This document shows positions 1 through 7,507 of a stretch of 19,392 nt of DNA, one piece after another. A model generated the notes under the pieces. It was not told where the DNA came from. It did not search any database and saw only the letters and a program-made list of their open reading frames with translations. Source of the stretch: Avanaerovorax sp964442135 (GTDB taxonomy: Bacteria > Bacillota > Clostridia > Peptostreptococcales > Anaerovoracaceae); the NCBI GenBank assembly GCA_964442135.1, contig CAYTYN010000026.1, positions 1-19,392 on the forward strand, given 5' to 3'. The position numbers and the translations under genes are program-made. How positions within the stretch are numbered: position 1 is the stretch's first letter; each line of letters opens with the position of its first letter.

Positions 1-98
1 GTTTTTCCAACCTGTCTGGGGCCAGTTACCAGCAGCACCGGAAACATTTTGGACATCCGTGCAATCGTATCTTCCACAGCTCGTTCGATATATGCCAT
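1..98 (-). CDS. AAA-family ATPase, N-terminal fragment (DUF4143-type likely)
   Basis: The gene runs leftward off the window, so only the first 32 codons are visible. The peptide begins MAYIERAVEDTIARM and reaches a Walker A loop, GPRQVGKT, at about residues 26-33, preceded by a hydrophobic strand (FPVLLVT). This early P-loop with the GPRQVGKT form is typical of the AAA_14/DUF4143 ATPases common in anaerobes, whose cellular role is poorly defined. The ATG is at 96-98, with GGGAG a few bases upstream on the minus strand as ribosome binding site. The gene is transcribed away from the gcv operon from its own consensus promoter (171-200), which is flanked by repeats. The family assignment is inferred from a short fragment; the ATPase call itself is secure. 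Confidence 0.75.
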   Translation of the reverse strand, partial: MAYIERAVEDTIARMSKMFPVLLVTGPRQVGK

Positions 99-150
99 GA
101 CAATATCTCCCTTCGGTTATAGTATAGTCAATTTTATTCAGAGTATTCGT

Positions 151-244
151 CCAAACCAAATTGCGATTTTATTATAGCCGAATTTTTTATAAATTGTCAA
201 TGACATTTCCGGCTAAACTAAATTGATATTTTGGTTTAGCCGGA
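151..244. repeat. Pair of operator-like direct repeats around the ATPase promoter
   Basis: Positions 151-182 and 213-244 align over 32 bases with 24 identities, sharing AAAC.AAATTG..ATTTT and TAGCCG. The copies are 62 bases apart, close to six helical turns, so they would face the same side of the helix. The second copy lies within a strong palindrome: CCGGCTAAAC (209-218) pairs exactly with GTTTAGCCGG (234-243). The first copy covers the -10 box. A third, inverted and weaker copy starts TTCGGTTATA at 112 and runs to about 135, in the 5' untranslated region. A regulator site is an inference from position and symmetry. Confidence 0.55.
171..200 (-). promoter_or_regulatory. Sigma-A promoter of the AAA ATPase gene
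   Basis: On the minus strand TTGACA (195-200) and TATAAT (171-176) are both perfect consensus hexamers, separated by 18 bases. The predicted start of transcription lies about 65-70 bases upstream of the ATPase ATG. The -10 box is inside one copy of a repeated motif (151-182), so a protein binding that motif would block the promoter. Confidence 0.8.
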
Positions 245-260
245 GCATTCGCCACGATTC

Positions 261-333
261 AAGTGGCTATTCTAACCAATCCAACCATCATTGTTAACAG
301 GTGGTTAGATTGATGGTAAAAAAAAAGCCACTT
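261..333. repeat. Imperfect inverted repeat between divergent promoters
   Basis: AAGTGGCT (261-268) is exactly complementary to AGCCACTT (326-333). Inside lie a second pair, CTAACCA (272-278) with TGGTTAG (302-308), and a small palindrome, TGTTAACA (292-299). A run of nine A residues sits just inside the right arm. The element lies between the leftward ATPase promoter and the rightward gcv promoter. It could be the scar of a small mobile element, a weak terminator for leftward readthrough, or an operator. I see no coding potential in it. Confidence 0.35.
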
Positions 334-362
334 CTGCAAAGAGCCTTTCTTTTTAGTCTTGC

Positions 363-391
363 TTTACATTTTCTTTCGTTTCCTTTATAAT
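363..391 (+). promoter_or_regulatory. Promoter of the glycine cleavage operon
   Basis: TTTACA (363-368) and TATAAT (386-391) are separated by 17 bases, with a perfect -10. Transcription would start near 398, just before the leader hairpin and the glycine riboswitch. The transcript would carry a leader of about 355 bases before gcvT. Confidence 0.8.
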
Positions 392-400
392 GAAGAAAAT

Positions 401-638
401 CGGCAGGCGCCACAGGGACGTTGCCGGAATATTTGCGGATGATGAATGCGGGAGAGACCGCCGCGCGGATTGGGCGGACAGGCGGCGCCGAAGGGGCATA
501 GGCACGAAACTCTCAGGCAAAAGGACCGTATTTTGACGAAACTCTGGAAAGTCGCGGAAGCGACACCGAAGAAGCAACTTTGGCTCCGATATATAGGAGG
601 AGCCGAAAGAATCTTTCAGGTCAAACTATACAGAGGTG
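401..638 (+). promoter_or_regulatory. Tandem glycine riboswitch (two aptamers)
   Basis: Two glycine aptamer cores lie in series. Aptamer 1 (about 441-530) shows GCGGGAGAG at 448-456, CCGAAGGGGCA (488-498) and the hallmark AAACTCTCAGGCAAAAGGACC (508-526 region), with a long GC-rich P3 arm. Aptamer 2 (about 539-638) shows ACTCTGGAAAG, CACCGAAGAAGCAA and AATCTTTCAGGTCAAA, closed by a P1 of CTCTG (542-546) with CAGAG (631-635). A leader hairpin, CGGCA (401-405) with TGCCG (422-426), precedes the aptamers. Glycine riboswitches of this type normally turn on glycine catabolism genes when glycine is abundant. The gcv genes directly downstream fit that role. The exact aptamer limits are estimates. Confidence 0.93.
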
Positions 639-669
639 TGATGGATATCGCCATTGCACCTCTTTTCTT
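632..669 (+). terminator. Riboswitch-controlled intrinsic terminator
   Basis: AGAGGTGTGATGG (632-644) pairs with CCATTGCACCTCT (651-663) around the loop ATATCG, giving 13 pairs including two G-U. A T-rich run, TTTTCTT, follows. The 5' arm shares 632-635 with the 3' strand of aptamer 2 P1 (CAGAG, 631-635). P1 and the terminator therefore cannot form together. Glycine binding, which stabilises P1, should prevent termination, making this an ON switch. Confidence 0.88.
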
Positions 670-697
670 ATGTGGGAAACAGAGGCTGTAAGGTAAT

Positions 698-724
698 CGT
701 TTTCCATGCGGCGGCATGGAAACG
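698..724 (+). other. Stem-loop just upstream of the gcvT ribosome binding site
   Basis: CGTTTTCCATGC (698-709) pairs with GCATGGAAACG (714-724) around a four-base loop, with one bulged T. No T-run follows, so it is not a terminator. It ends about 12 bases before the GGGAGG of gcvT and may protect the 5' end of the message or space the ribosome site from the riboswitch. Its role is unknown. Confidence 0.5.
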
Positions 725-752
725 GAAATGAAAAAAGGGAGGTCGATGAAAA

Positions 753-1841
753 ATGGAATTGAAAACACCGCTATATGACTGTCATGTGGCAGCCGGCGGG
801 AAAATTGTGCCATTTGCGGGATACCTGCTTCCGGTTCAATACGGAACCGGCGTTATCAAGGAGCATATGGCTGTAAGAACTCAGGCTGGACTGTTTGACG
901 TATCCCACATGGGGGAGGTGATCCTGAAGGGTAAAGAAGCCCTTGCCAATTTGAATTACATGCTCACCAACGATTTTACCGGTCTGCAAGTAGGAAAAGT
1001 CCGTTACAGTCCGATGTGCAATCCGGACGGCGGCGTTGTCGACGATTTGCTGGTGTACCGCCTCGGAGGGGAGGAATACCTGATCGTGGTGAATGCGGCT
1101 AACCGCCGTAAGGATGTGAAGTTTATGGAAGAGAATCTGTCGGGAAGTGTGGAACTGTCCGATATTTCCGATTCCGTGGCTCAGATCGCCCTGCAGGGAC
1201 CGGAAAGCCGGAACATTCTCAGTAAGCTGATGAAAGAGGAGGAAATACCGGATAAGTATTACACGTTTCGGAATAATGTCGATGTAAGGGGTATAAGCTG
1301 TCTGATTTCACAGACCGGATATACGGGAGAGCTTGGTTTCGAACTGTATACTGCATCTGAGGATGGGCCGAAGCTGTGGAGTCTGCTGTTAGAGGCGGGA
1401 AAGGAATTCGGACTTATTCCCTGCGGTCTGGGAGCCAGAGATACTCTGCGTCTCGAGGCGGCAATGCCTTTATACGGGCACGAGATGAATGATCAGATCA
1501 CCCCGCTGGAAGCGGAACTGGGTTTCGCGGTGAAGATGCAGAAGGACGACTTTATCGGAAAGGCCGGAATAGAGTCAAGACTGCCACTGACCAGAAAGAG
1601 AATCGGCCTTAAGGTGACAGGAAGAGGCATTGTTCGGGAAGAGCAGGACGTATACGCAGGAGATCGGAAGGTGGGAGTTACCACATCGGGAACCCATTGC
1701 CCTTATCTGGGATGCGCCATCGCTATGGCTATATTGGACATTGATTTTACAGAACCGGGTACGGAAGTGGAAGTGGACGTAAGGGGAAGAAGAGTTCCTT
1801 GCCGGGTGGAGGAGCTGCCCTTTTATAAAAGAGAGAAATAG
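753..1841 (+). CDS. gcvT: Glycine cleavage system T protein (aminomethyltransferase)
   Basis: The T protein takes the aminomethyl group carried on lipoylated H protein, releases ammonia and passes the one-carbon unit to tetrahydrofolate as 5,10-methylene-THF. The 362-residue length matches the family. Seen directly: the N-terminal signature PLYDCHVAAGGKIVPFAGY, GLFDVSHMGE near residues 46-55, and GGVVDDLLVYR with the conserved Asp pair at 97-98, which corresponds to the catalytic aspartate region. GYTGELGFELY and GLGARDTLRLEAAMPLYGHE follow. The start at 753 is preceded by GGGAGG at 737-742. It is the first gene of the operon, under the glycine riboswitch, and gcvH follows after 21 bases. Confidence 0.97.
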   Translation: MELKTPLYDCHVAAGGKIVPFAGYLLPVQYGTGVIKEHMAVRTQAGLFDVSHMGEVILKGKEALANLNYMLTNDFTGLQVGKVRYSPMCNPDGGVVDDLLVYRLGGEEYLIVVNAANRRKDVKFMEENLSGSVELSDISDSVAQIALQGPESRNILSKLMKEEEIPDKYYTFRNNVDVRGISCLISQTGYTGELGFELYTASEDGPKLWSLLLEAGKEFGLIPCGLGARDTLRLEAAMPLYGHEMNDQITPLEAELGFAVKMQKDDFIGKAGIESRLPLTRKRIGLKVTGRGIVREEQDVYAGDRKVGVTTSGTHCPYLGCAIAMAILDIDFTEPGTEVEVDVRGRRVPCRVEELPFYKREK

Positions 1842-1862
1842 AAGAAAGTGAGGATGAAAGTG

Positions 1863-2249
1863 ATGAATACGCCGAAAGAATTGTTGTATACTAAATCTCA
1901 TGAATGGATTCGCATGGAAGGCGACTCTGCTTACGTCGGACTGACCGATTTCGCCCAGAATGCGCTGGGAGATTTGGTCTTTGTCAATCTTCCGGAGGAA
2001 GGGGATGAAATGGAAGCCGGTGCTGTTTTTGCGGATGTTGAGTCGGTAAAGGCGGTTTCTGACGTATATAGTCCCGTCACCGGGGTGGTAGAGGCTGTCA
2101 ACGAGGAATTGTTGGACTCACCGGAAAAGATCAATGAGGATCCTTACGGAGCCTGGTTCGTAAAGGTGGGAAATATTACGGAAAAGGAAGAATTACTTTC
2201 TGCGGAAGCATATGAAAAGCTATGCGAGGAAAGCGCTGAGGAGGCATAG
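1863..2249 (+). CDS. gcvH: Glycine cleavage system H protein (lipoyl carrier)
   Basis: The H protein is the small soluble carrier that shuttles the aminomethyl intermediate between the P, T and L proteins on a lipoyl arm. From ATG 1863 it is 128 residues and begins MNTPKELLYTKSHEW, which aligns with the usual family start. The lipoyl lysine is K63 in DVESVKAVSD, followed by SPVTG. In-frame alternatives are GTG 1848 and ATG 1854; 1863 is preferred because it matches the family N-terminus and has GTGAGG nine bases upstream. It lies 21 bases after gcvT and only two bases before gcvPA, consistent with coupled expression. The carrier probably depends on the ligase encoded two genes further on. Confidence 0.96.
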   Translation: MNTPKELLYTKSHEWIRMEGDSAYVGLTDFAQNALGDLVFVNLPEEGDEMEAGAVFADVESVKAVSDVYSPVTGVVEAVNEELLDSPEKINEDPYGAWFVKVGNITEKEELLSAEAYEKLCEESAEEA

Positions 2250-2251
2250 AT

Positions 2252-3568
2252 ATGGGAAGTTTCGTTCCGTCAACTGCCGGTGAAAGAGAAGAGATGCTCA
2301 AGGCCATAGGCCTTTCCTCCACGGAGGAGCTATATGCAGATGTACCGGCGCAGGTCCGATTGGAGGGACTGCCTTTGGCCGAAGGAAAGACGGAGATGAC
2401 CGTGGCTTCTGAAATGGAAGGACTGGCCGAGAAAAATAAGGTGTTTAAGTCCATATTTAGAGGCGCCGGCGCCTATGACCATTACATTCCGGCAATCGTG
2501 AAGTCGGTGACATCGAAAGAGGAATTCGTTACGGCTTATACTCCTTATCAGGCTGAGGTGAGTCAGGGAATCCTGCAGTCTATTTTCGAATATCAGACGA
2601 TGATATGTCGGCTGACCGGCATGGACGTATCCAACGCATCTGTCTACGACGGTGCGTCGGCAGCGGCCGAGGCGGCAGCCATGTGCAAGGACAGAAAGCG
2701 CTCCAAGGTCCTGATTTCCCAATGCGCTCATCCTCATGTCATAGAGACGATAAAGACTTATTGCACGGGATCCGGGGCGGAATGGGAGATCGTTCCCGAC
2801 GCAGAGGGAAGGACAGATGCCGCGGCTCTGAAAAGACTTCTGGAGGATGAAACGGTGTCCTGCGTGTATATTCAACAGCCTAATTTCTACGGTCAGCTGG
2901 AAGATTGCGCCGGACTGGGAGAAATAATCCATGCCGGCGGCGGTAAATTCATTATGGGATGTAACCCTATCGCCCTGGGAATGCTTCGGACGCCGGGCGA
3001 ATGCGGTGCTGATATTGCTGTCGGTGAAGGTCAGCCTTTAGGAATGCCATTATCCTTCGGGGGACCTTATCTGGGATTTATGGCGTCTACAAAGGCGATG
3101 ATGAGAAAGCTGCCGGGACGTATCGTCGGCCAGACCGTAGATGTCCGCGGCCGGCGGGCATTCGTGCTGACCCTGCAGGCAAGAGAGCAGCATATCCGGC
3201 GTGAAAAAGCGTCAAGCAATATATGCTCCAACCAGGCGCTCTGCGCCCTGACGGCCAGCGTATATTTGACAGCGATGGGAAAGGACGGCCTTCGCCGTGG
3301 GGCGGAACAGTGTCTGTCCAAGGCTCATTACCTGGCGGAAAGGTTAGGAGAGATAGCAGGCTTCCGTCCGGTCTATCCGGGGGAATTTTTCCATGAATTC
3401 GTCATGACTTGTCCTGTGTCTCCTGAGATCCTGCTAAAAGAGCTTGAAAAGGAAGGAATTCTGGGAGGTTATCCCGTAGAGAAGGGAATTTTGTGGTGCG
3501 CCACGGAGAAGAATACGAAAGAGGAAATCGATCGTCTGGTGGAAATCGTCAGGAGGGCTGTGGCATGA
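2252..3568 (+). CDS. gcvPA: Glycine dehydrogenase (decarboxylating) subunit 1
   Basis: This is the N-terminal half of the two-subunit P protein, which decarboxylates glycine and loads the aminomethyl group on H protein. It has 438 residues, as expected for the split form. Features seen are the start MGSFVPSTAGEREEML, the GAGAYDHYIPAIVKSV segment, TPYQAEVSQGILQSIFEYQT, the conserved ANASVYDGASAA-like region (SNASVYDGASAAAEA), and a C-terminal part with REQHIRREKASSNICSNQAL. The PLP-binding lysine is on the partner subunit. GAGGAGG inside the end of gcvH serves as ribosome site. The stop codon overlaps the gcvPB start in an ATGA arrangement, which implies translational coupling and balanced subunits. 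Confidence 0.97.
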   Translation: MGSFVPSTAGEREEMLKAIGLSSTEELYADVPAQVRLEGLPLAEGKTEMTVASEMEGLAEKNKVFKSIFRGAGAYDHYIPAIVKSVTSKEEFVTAYTPYQAEVSQGILQSIFEYQTMICRLTGMDVSNASVYDGASAAAEAAAMCKDRKRSKVLISQCAHPHVIETIKTYCTGSGAEWEIVPDAEGRTDAAALKRLLEDETVSCVYIQQPNFYGQLEDCAGLGEIIHAGGGKFIMGCNPIALGMLRTPGECGADIAVGEGQPLGMPLSFGGPYLGFMASTKAMMRKLPGRIVGQTVDVRGRRAFVLTLQAREQHIRREKASSNICSNQALCALTASVYLTAMGKDGLRRGAEQCLSKAHYLAERLGEIAGFRPVYPGEFFHEFVMTCPVSPEILLKELEKEGILGGYPVEKGILWCATEKNTKEEIDRLVEIVRRAVA

Positions 3569-5013
3569 AGCTGATTTTTGAAAGGAGCAGAGAAGGTACG
3601 GGCTGCACTATTCTCCCCGATTGTGATGTGCCGGTTTATACGTTAAAGGAAGAGGTGCAGCGCCGGGATTCATGGAGTCTGCCCCAGATTGCGGAGGTTG
3701 ACATCAGCCGTCACTATAAGCAGCTGGCAAAGCGGGTTCATGGGGTCAATGACGGCTTTTATCCGTTAGGGTCCTGCACGATGAAATACAATCCGCAGAT
3801 GAACGAGCAGGTGGCAAAATTGCCGGGCTTCAGCGGAATTCATCCGCTCCAGCCGGAAGACACGGTTCAGGGATGTCTCCGGGTGATAAAGGAGCTTGAA
3901 GAAAGCCTGTGCGCCATTACCGGCATGGACGGAGTGACCATGCAGCCGGCGGCCGGAGCTCACGGTGAATTGACCGGACTGCTTCTGATAAAGGCGTATC
4001 TCCGTGAAAAAGGAGAAACGGGGAGAAACAAAATCATCGTACCGGATTCCGCCCATGGCACCAATCCTGCCACTGCTTCCATGGCCGGCTTTGAAACGGT
4101 CAACATTCCGTCGGGACCGGATGGATGCGTGGATCTGGAGGCGTTACGGGCCGCGGTGGGAGAGGACACAGCCGGTTTAATGCTGACAAATCCCAATACC
4201 ATAGGCATTTTTGACAAGAACATTCTGGAAATCACGTCTATAATCCATCATGCCGGAGGACTTTGCTATTACGACGGCGCCAATCTTAACGCCATCATGG
4301 GCATTGTAAGACCGGGGGACATGGGATTTGACGTGGTACACGTGAATCTTCATAAAACCTTTTCCACCCCTCACGGCGGCGGCGGCCCGGGTTCCGGAGC
4401 CGTGGGCTGCAAGGAATTCTTAAAGCCTTTCCTGCCGGAGGATTATGTGACAGAAGATGAAAAGGGTCTCACCATGGTAAAACCGGAGCATACAATAGGC
4501 CGTATCAAAGCGTTCTACGGCAATTTCCTGGTGGTGGTCAAGGCTCTCGCCTATATTAAGCTGCTGGGACGGGAAGGTATTCCGGAAGCAGCTGTCAACG
4601 CGGTGTTGAATGCCAACTATATGAAAGCCCGCCTCAGGGACACATATGATATGGCTTACGACGGACTTTGCATGCATGAGTTCGTCATGACCCTGGAGAA
4701 GCTCCGTAATGAGAAGGGTGTTTCTGCGCTGGATGTGGCGAAAATGCTGCTGGATAACGGGATTCATCCTCCGACCATGTACTTTCCTCTGATTGTTCAC
4801 GAGGCGCTGATGGTGGAGCCTACGGAAACAGAGAGCAAGGAAACGCTGGATCAGGCGGTGGAAGTGTTCCTGGAGATCTATGAAAAAGCCATGGAGGATC
4901 CGGAATATCTCCACCGATGCCCGATGACGACGCCGATAGGAAGGCCGGATGAGGTTCTGGCCGCAAGAAAGCCGGTGCTGAAATACGAGGAACCCTCCGA
5001 TGACGGCAGGTAA
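3565..5013 (+). CDS. gcvPB: Glycine dehydrogenase (decarboxylating) subunit 2
   Basis: The C-terminal half of split P protein carries the pyridoxal phosphate. From ATG 3565 the product is 482 residues. The PLP lysine is K264 in NLHKTFSTPHGGGGPG; also seen are FYPLGSCTMKYNP near residues 65-76, QPAAGAHGE and DSAHGTNPA. The reading frame is open upstream to 3493, but the start at 3565 is clear: AGGAGGG lies seven bases upstream, the ATG overlaps the gcvPA stop by four bases, and the protein then starts MKLIFERSREG like its relatives. The end overlaps the ligase gene by 14 bases. Confidence 0.97.
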   Translation: MKLIFERSREGTGCTILPDCDVPVYTLKEEVQRRDSWSLPQIAEVDISRHYKQLAKRVHGVNDGFYPLGSCTMKYNPQMNEQVAKLPGFSGIHPLQPEDTVQGCLRVIKELEESLCAITGMDGVTMQPAAGAHGELTGLLLIKAYLREKGETGRNKIIVPDSAHGTNPATASMAGFETVNIPSGPDGCVDLEALRAAVGEDTAGLMLTNPNTIGIFDKNILEITSIIHHAGGLCYYDGANLNAIMGIVRPGDMGFDVVHVNLHKTFSTPHGGGGPGSGAVGCKEFLKPFLPEDYVTEDEKGLTMVKPEHTIGRIKAFYGNFLVVVKALAYIKLLGREGIPEAAVNAVLNANYMKARLRDTYDMAYDGLCMHEFVMTLEKLRNEKGVSALDVAKMLLDNGIHPPTMYFPLIVHEALMVEPTETESKETLDQAVEVFLEIYEKAMEDPEYLHRCPMTTPIGRPDEVLAARKPVLKYEEPSDDGR

Positions 5014-6034
5014 TTCTTTGACTTCGTCGGTGCGCCGGATTTCCTATATAGTAGGGGCAGGCACGAATCCTTATCGGAACATCGCCATAGAAGAATATCT
5101 GTTACGTCACGTGAAGCCGAAGGCATGTATCCTCTATCTATGGCAAAACGAGAATACCGTTGTAATCGGAAGAAATCAAAATTGCTGGAAGGAATGCCGT
5201 GTAACCCGCCTTGAAAAAGACGGCGGTCATCTGGCCCGCCGTCTGTCCGGCGGCGGCGCGGTATTTCACGATATGGGCAATCTGAATTTCACCTTTCTCG
5301 CGCCTAAAGATGTGTATAACGTGGAGCGACAGCTGTCGGTCATCGTGGAAGCCTGCCGAAGGTTGGGAATTGGCGCGGAGAAGACTGGGCGAAACGATAT
5401 CGCCGTGGAAGGCAAAAAGTTCTCCGGAAACGCCTTTTATCAGGCCGGAGAAAACTGCTGCCATCATGGAACCCTGCTGTTACAGGCGGATACGGAAAAG
5501 ATGAGCCATTATCTCAGCGTGGGGAAGGATAAACTGGAGGCAAAGGGAGTAGCATCCGTTCAGAGCAGGGTAACGAATCTGAGCGAATATTGTCCCGGCT
5601 TGACGGCGGAGATGATGAAGGCGGAATTGATCGGAGCCTTTATTACGGTTTACGGTATGGAGGGGAATCGCATCGAAGAAGAGAAGCTGCCGGAAGAGCC
5701 CTTAAAGGAAAGGGAGGACTTTTTCAGCTCGCCTTCGTGGAAGTACGGACGACATCTTCCGTTCTCGACGGCCTTTTCCGGGCGGTTTGCCTGGGGGGAC
5801 GCAGATTTGAGACTGGTTGTGGAGAAGGGGATCATTCGGGACAGCTGTATTTACTCTGACGGCTTAGACGAAACATTTCTGCTGAAAGCGGCAAAGGCTT
5901 TAAGGGGCGTTCCCTTTGATACAGAGGTGATTTTCGGCTGTCTTGACGGCTTGCTCCGTGAGGAAGAGTGGAATCCCCTTCGGCGGCAGATGACGGAAGA
6001 CTTGAAAGAATTGATAAAGAGTAAGGAAATATGA
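5000..6034 (+). CDS. lplA: Lipoate-protein ligase
   Basis: The enzyme activates lipoate with ATP and attaches it to a lysine of carrier proteins; here the obvious target is K63 of the neighbouring H protein. The 344-residue product has the catalytic BPL/LplA domain at about 15-230, with RRLSGGGAVFHD (residues 80-91), a conserved GRNDIAVEGKKFSGNAFYQ segment holding the catalytic lysine (K140), and NVTNLSEY-like VTNLSEY. A C-terminal accessory domain (about 245-335) begins near SPSWKYG. The full two-domain form suggests use of free lipoate rather than an octanoyltransferase role. Translation begins inside the end of gcvPB (14-base overlap). No lipA or lipB gene is present in the window. Confidence 0.93.
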   Translation: MTAGNSLTSSVRRISYIVGAGTNPYRNIAIEEYLLRHVKPKACILYLWQNENTVVIGRNQNCWKECRVTRLEKDGGHLARRLSGGGAVFHDMGNLNFTFLAPKDVYNVERQLSVIVEACRRLGIGAEKTGRNDIAVEGKKFSGNAFYQAGENCCHHGTLLLQADTEKMSHYLSVGKDKLEAKGVASVQSRVTNLSEYCPGLTAEMMKAELIGAFITVYGMEGNRIEEEKLPEEPLKEREDFFSSPSWKYGRHLPFSTAFSGRFAWGDADLRLVVEKGIIRDSCIYSDGLDETFLLKAAKALRGVPFDTEVIFGCLDGLLREEEWNPLRRQMTEDLKELIKSKEI

Positions 6035-6065
6035 GGGACAAGATGAAATGGGAGGAGGCATCCCG

Positions 6066-7496
6066 ATGACACAGACCAGAGACCATTATGATCTGATTGT
6101 AATCGGCGCAGGTCCCGGCGGTTATGAGGCGGCCATTCGGGCTGCTCAGCTGGGAAAGAAAACCGGACTGATCGAGGGGCGTCAGGTGGGCGGCACCTGC
6201 TTGAACCGTGGATGTATTCCCACTAAGGCTCTTATGCATACTGTCCATCTCTTTCAGGAAATGTGCACCTGCGAAGAGCTGGGAATTCACGGAGAGAATG
6301 TGGCCGTCGATTTCGGCGGACTCCATCGAAGAAAGAATCAGGTGGTGAATCGGCTGCGGGACGGTATTCTTCAACTGCTGAAGGCCAATAAGATTACCTT
6401 GCTGCAGGGCTGCGGCCGGTTAGAGGGAAGGGGAGCTGTAAGAGTTGTCAAAGAGGATGGAGAAATATGCTCCGTTACGGCGGATAAAATCCTGATCGCA
6501 ACCGGGTCGGTTCCGTCGTTGCCGCCCATTCCCGGTCTGGAGCTGGAGGGCGTTGTCACCAGCGATGCGGTTTTAGAAGGGGAAGGATTGGACAGTGAGA
6601 AGCTGATCATCATAGGGGGCGGCGTGATCGGTATTGAACTGGCATCCGTATACGCCGGACTTGGGAGAAAGGTAACCGTCATCGAAGCCGCGGAGCAGAT
6701 CTTACCCAATCTGGAGAAGGAGCTTTCCCGCAGCATGGCGATGATCCTAAAGAAGAAGGGCGTAAAAATCCACACGGCGGCTTCCGTGAAGAAGGTGGAA
6801 AAAGCTGAATCGGGAAGGGAACTGGCTGTCGTCTTTGAGGAAAAGGGAAAAGAAGGACGGGAGGTCGGCGATTCCGTACTGGTTTCCACCGGAAGGAAGG
6901 CCAACATAGAGGGTCTTTTCAAGGGAAAACCGCCATTGGAGACGGAGAGGGGAGCCATCGTTGTAGACGAGAGCTTTGAAACCACCATGGAAGGCGTTTA
7001 TGCAATAGGGGATGTGGTTTTCGGAAATATTCAGCTGGCCCATGCAGCGTCGGCACAGGGAATCCACGCAGTGTGCCGCATGTTCGGCGAGCATAGCGAT
7101 ACCAACCTTTCTCTGATTCCATCCTGCATATATACCAGCCCGGAGGTCGCTACGGTAGGCATGAATCTAGAGCAAGCCAAAAAAGCGGGAATCGAAGCCA
7201 AGGAATGTAAGTTTCTGATGACCGCCAACGGAAAATCCCTGATTTCCCGTGAAGAACGGAGCTTTATCAAGGTGACCTACAGTCAGGAGACGAAGAAGAT
7301 TCTCGGAGCGGCTATGATGTGTGCCAGAGCGACAGATATGATCAGCGAGTTTTCTATTGCCATTGCAAAGGGTTTAACCTTAGAGGACATGGCTTCAATC
7401 GTGAGGCCTCATCCCACCTACGCGGAAGGGATTACAGAAGCTGTGGAAGCAGGGTTGGGCGGCGGGATTCACAGCGCGCCGCCTCTGCGAAAATAG
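6066..7496 (+). CDS. lpdA: Dihydrolipoamide dehydrogenase (glycine cleavage L protein)
   Basis: This FAD enzyme reoxidises the dihydrolipoyl arm of H protein and reduces NAD+. From ATG 6066 it is 476 residues. The FAD-binding GAGPGGYEAAIRAAQLG is at about 14-30, the redox disulfide is C45/C50 in GGTCLNRGCIPTK, the NAD-binding GGGVIGIELASVYAGLG is central, and the catalytic His/Glu pair is H449 and E454 in PHPTYAE. An in-frame ATG at 6048 exists, but GGGAGGAGG (6050-6058) sits seven bases before 6066 and marks the true start. There is no N-terminal lipoyl domain. It is the last gene of the operon, 31 bases after lplA; its position ties it to glycine cleavage rather than to a 2-oxoacid dehydrogenase. 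Confidence 0.96.
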   Translation: MTQTRDHYDLIVIGAGPGGYEAAIRAAQLGKKTGLIEGRQVGGTCLNRGCIPTKALMHTVHLFQEMCTCEELGIHGENVAVDFGGLHRRKNQVVNRLRDGILQLLKANKITLLQGCGRLEGRGAVRVVKEDGEICSVTADKILIATGSVPSLPPIPGLELEGVVTSDAVLEGEGLDSEKLIIIGGGVIGIELASVYAGLGRKVTVIEAAEQILPNLEKELSRSMAMILKKKGVKIHTAASVKKVEKAESGRELAVVFEEKGKEGREVGDSVLVSTGRKANIEGLFKGKPPLETERGAIVVDESFETTMEGVYAIGDVVFGNIQLAHAASAQGIHAVCRMFGEHSDTNLSLIPSCIYTSPEVATVGMNLEQAKKAGIEAKECKFLMTANGKSLISREERSFIKVTYSQETKKILGAAMMCARATDMISEFSIAIAKGLTLEDMASIVRPHPTYAEGITEAVEAGLGGGIHSAPPLRK

Positions 7497-7507
7497 AGGA
7501 CAGACGT

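Noticed and set aside
353..577. Minus-strand frame of 74 codons
   Set aside because: It is antisense to the riboswitch and its promoter, with no protein features.
446..691. Plus-strand frame of 81 codons
   Set aside because: It coincides with the glycine riboswitch and terminator, whose conserved RNA bases explain the sequence.
2330..2932. Minus-strand open frame of 200 codons inside gcvPA
   Set aside because: It is a shadow of the coding strand; the P protein reading is unambiguous.
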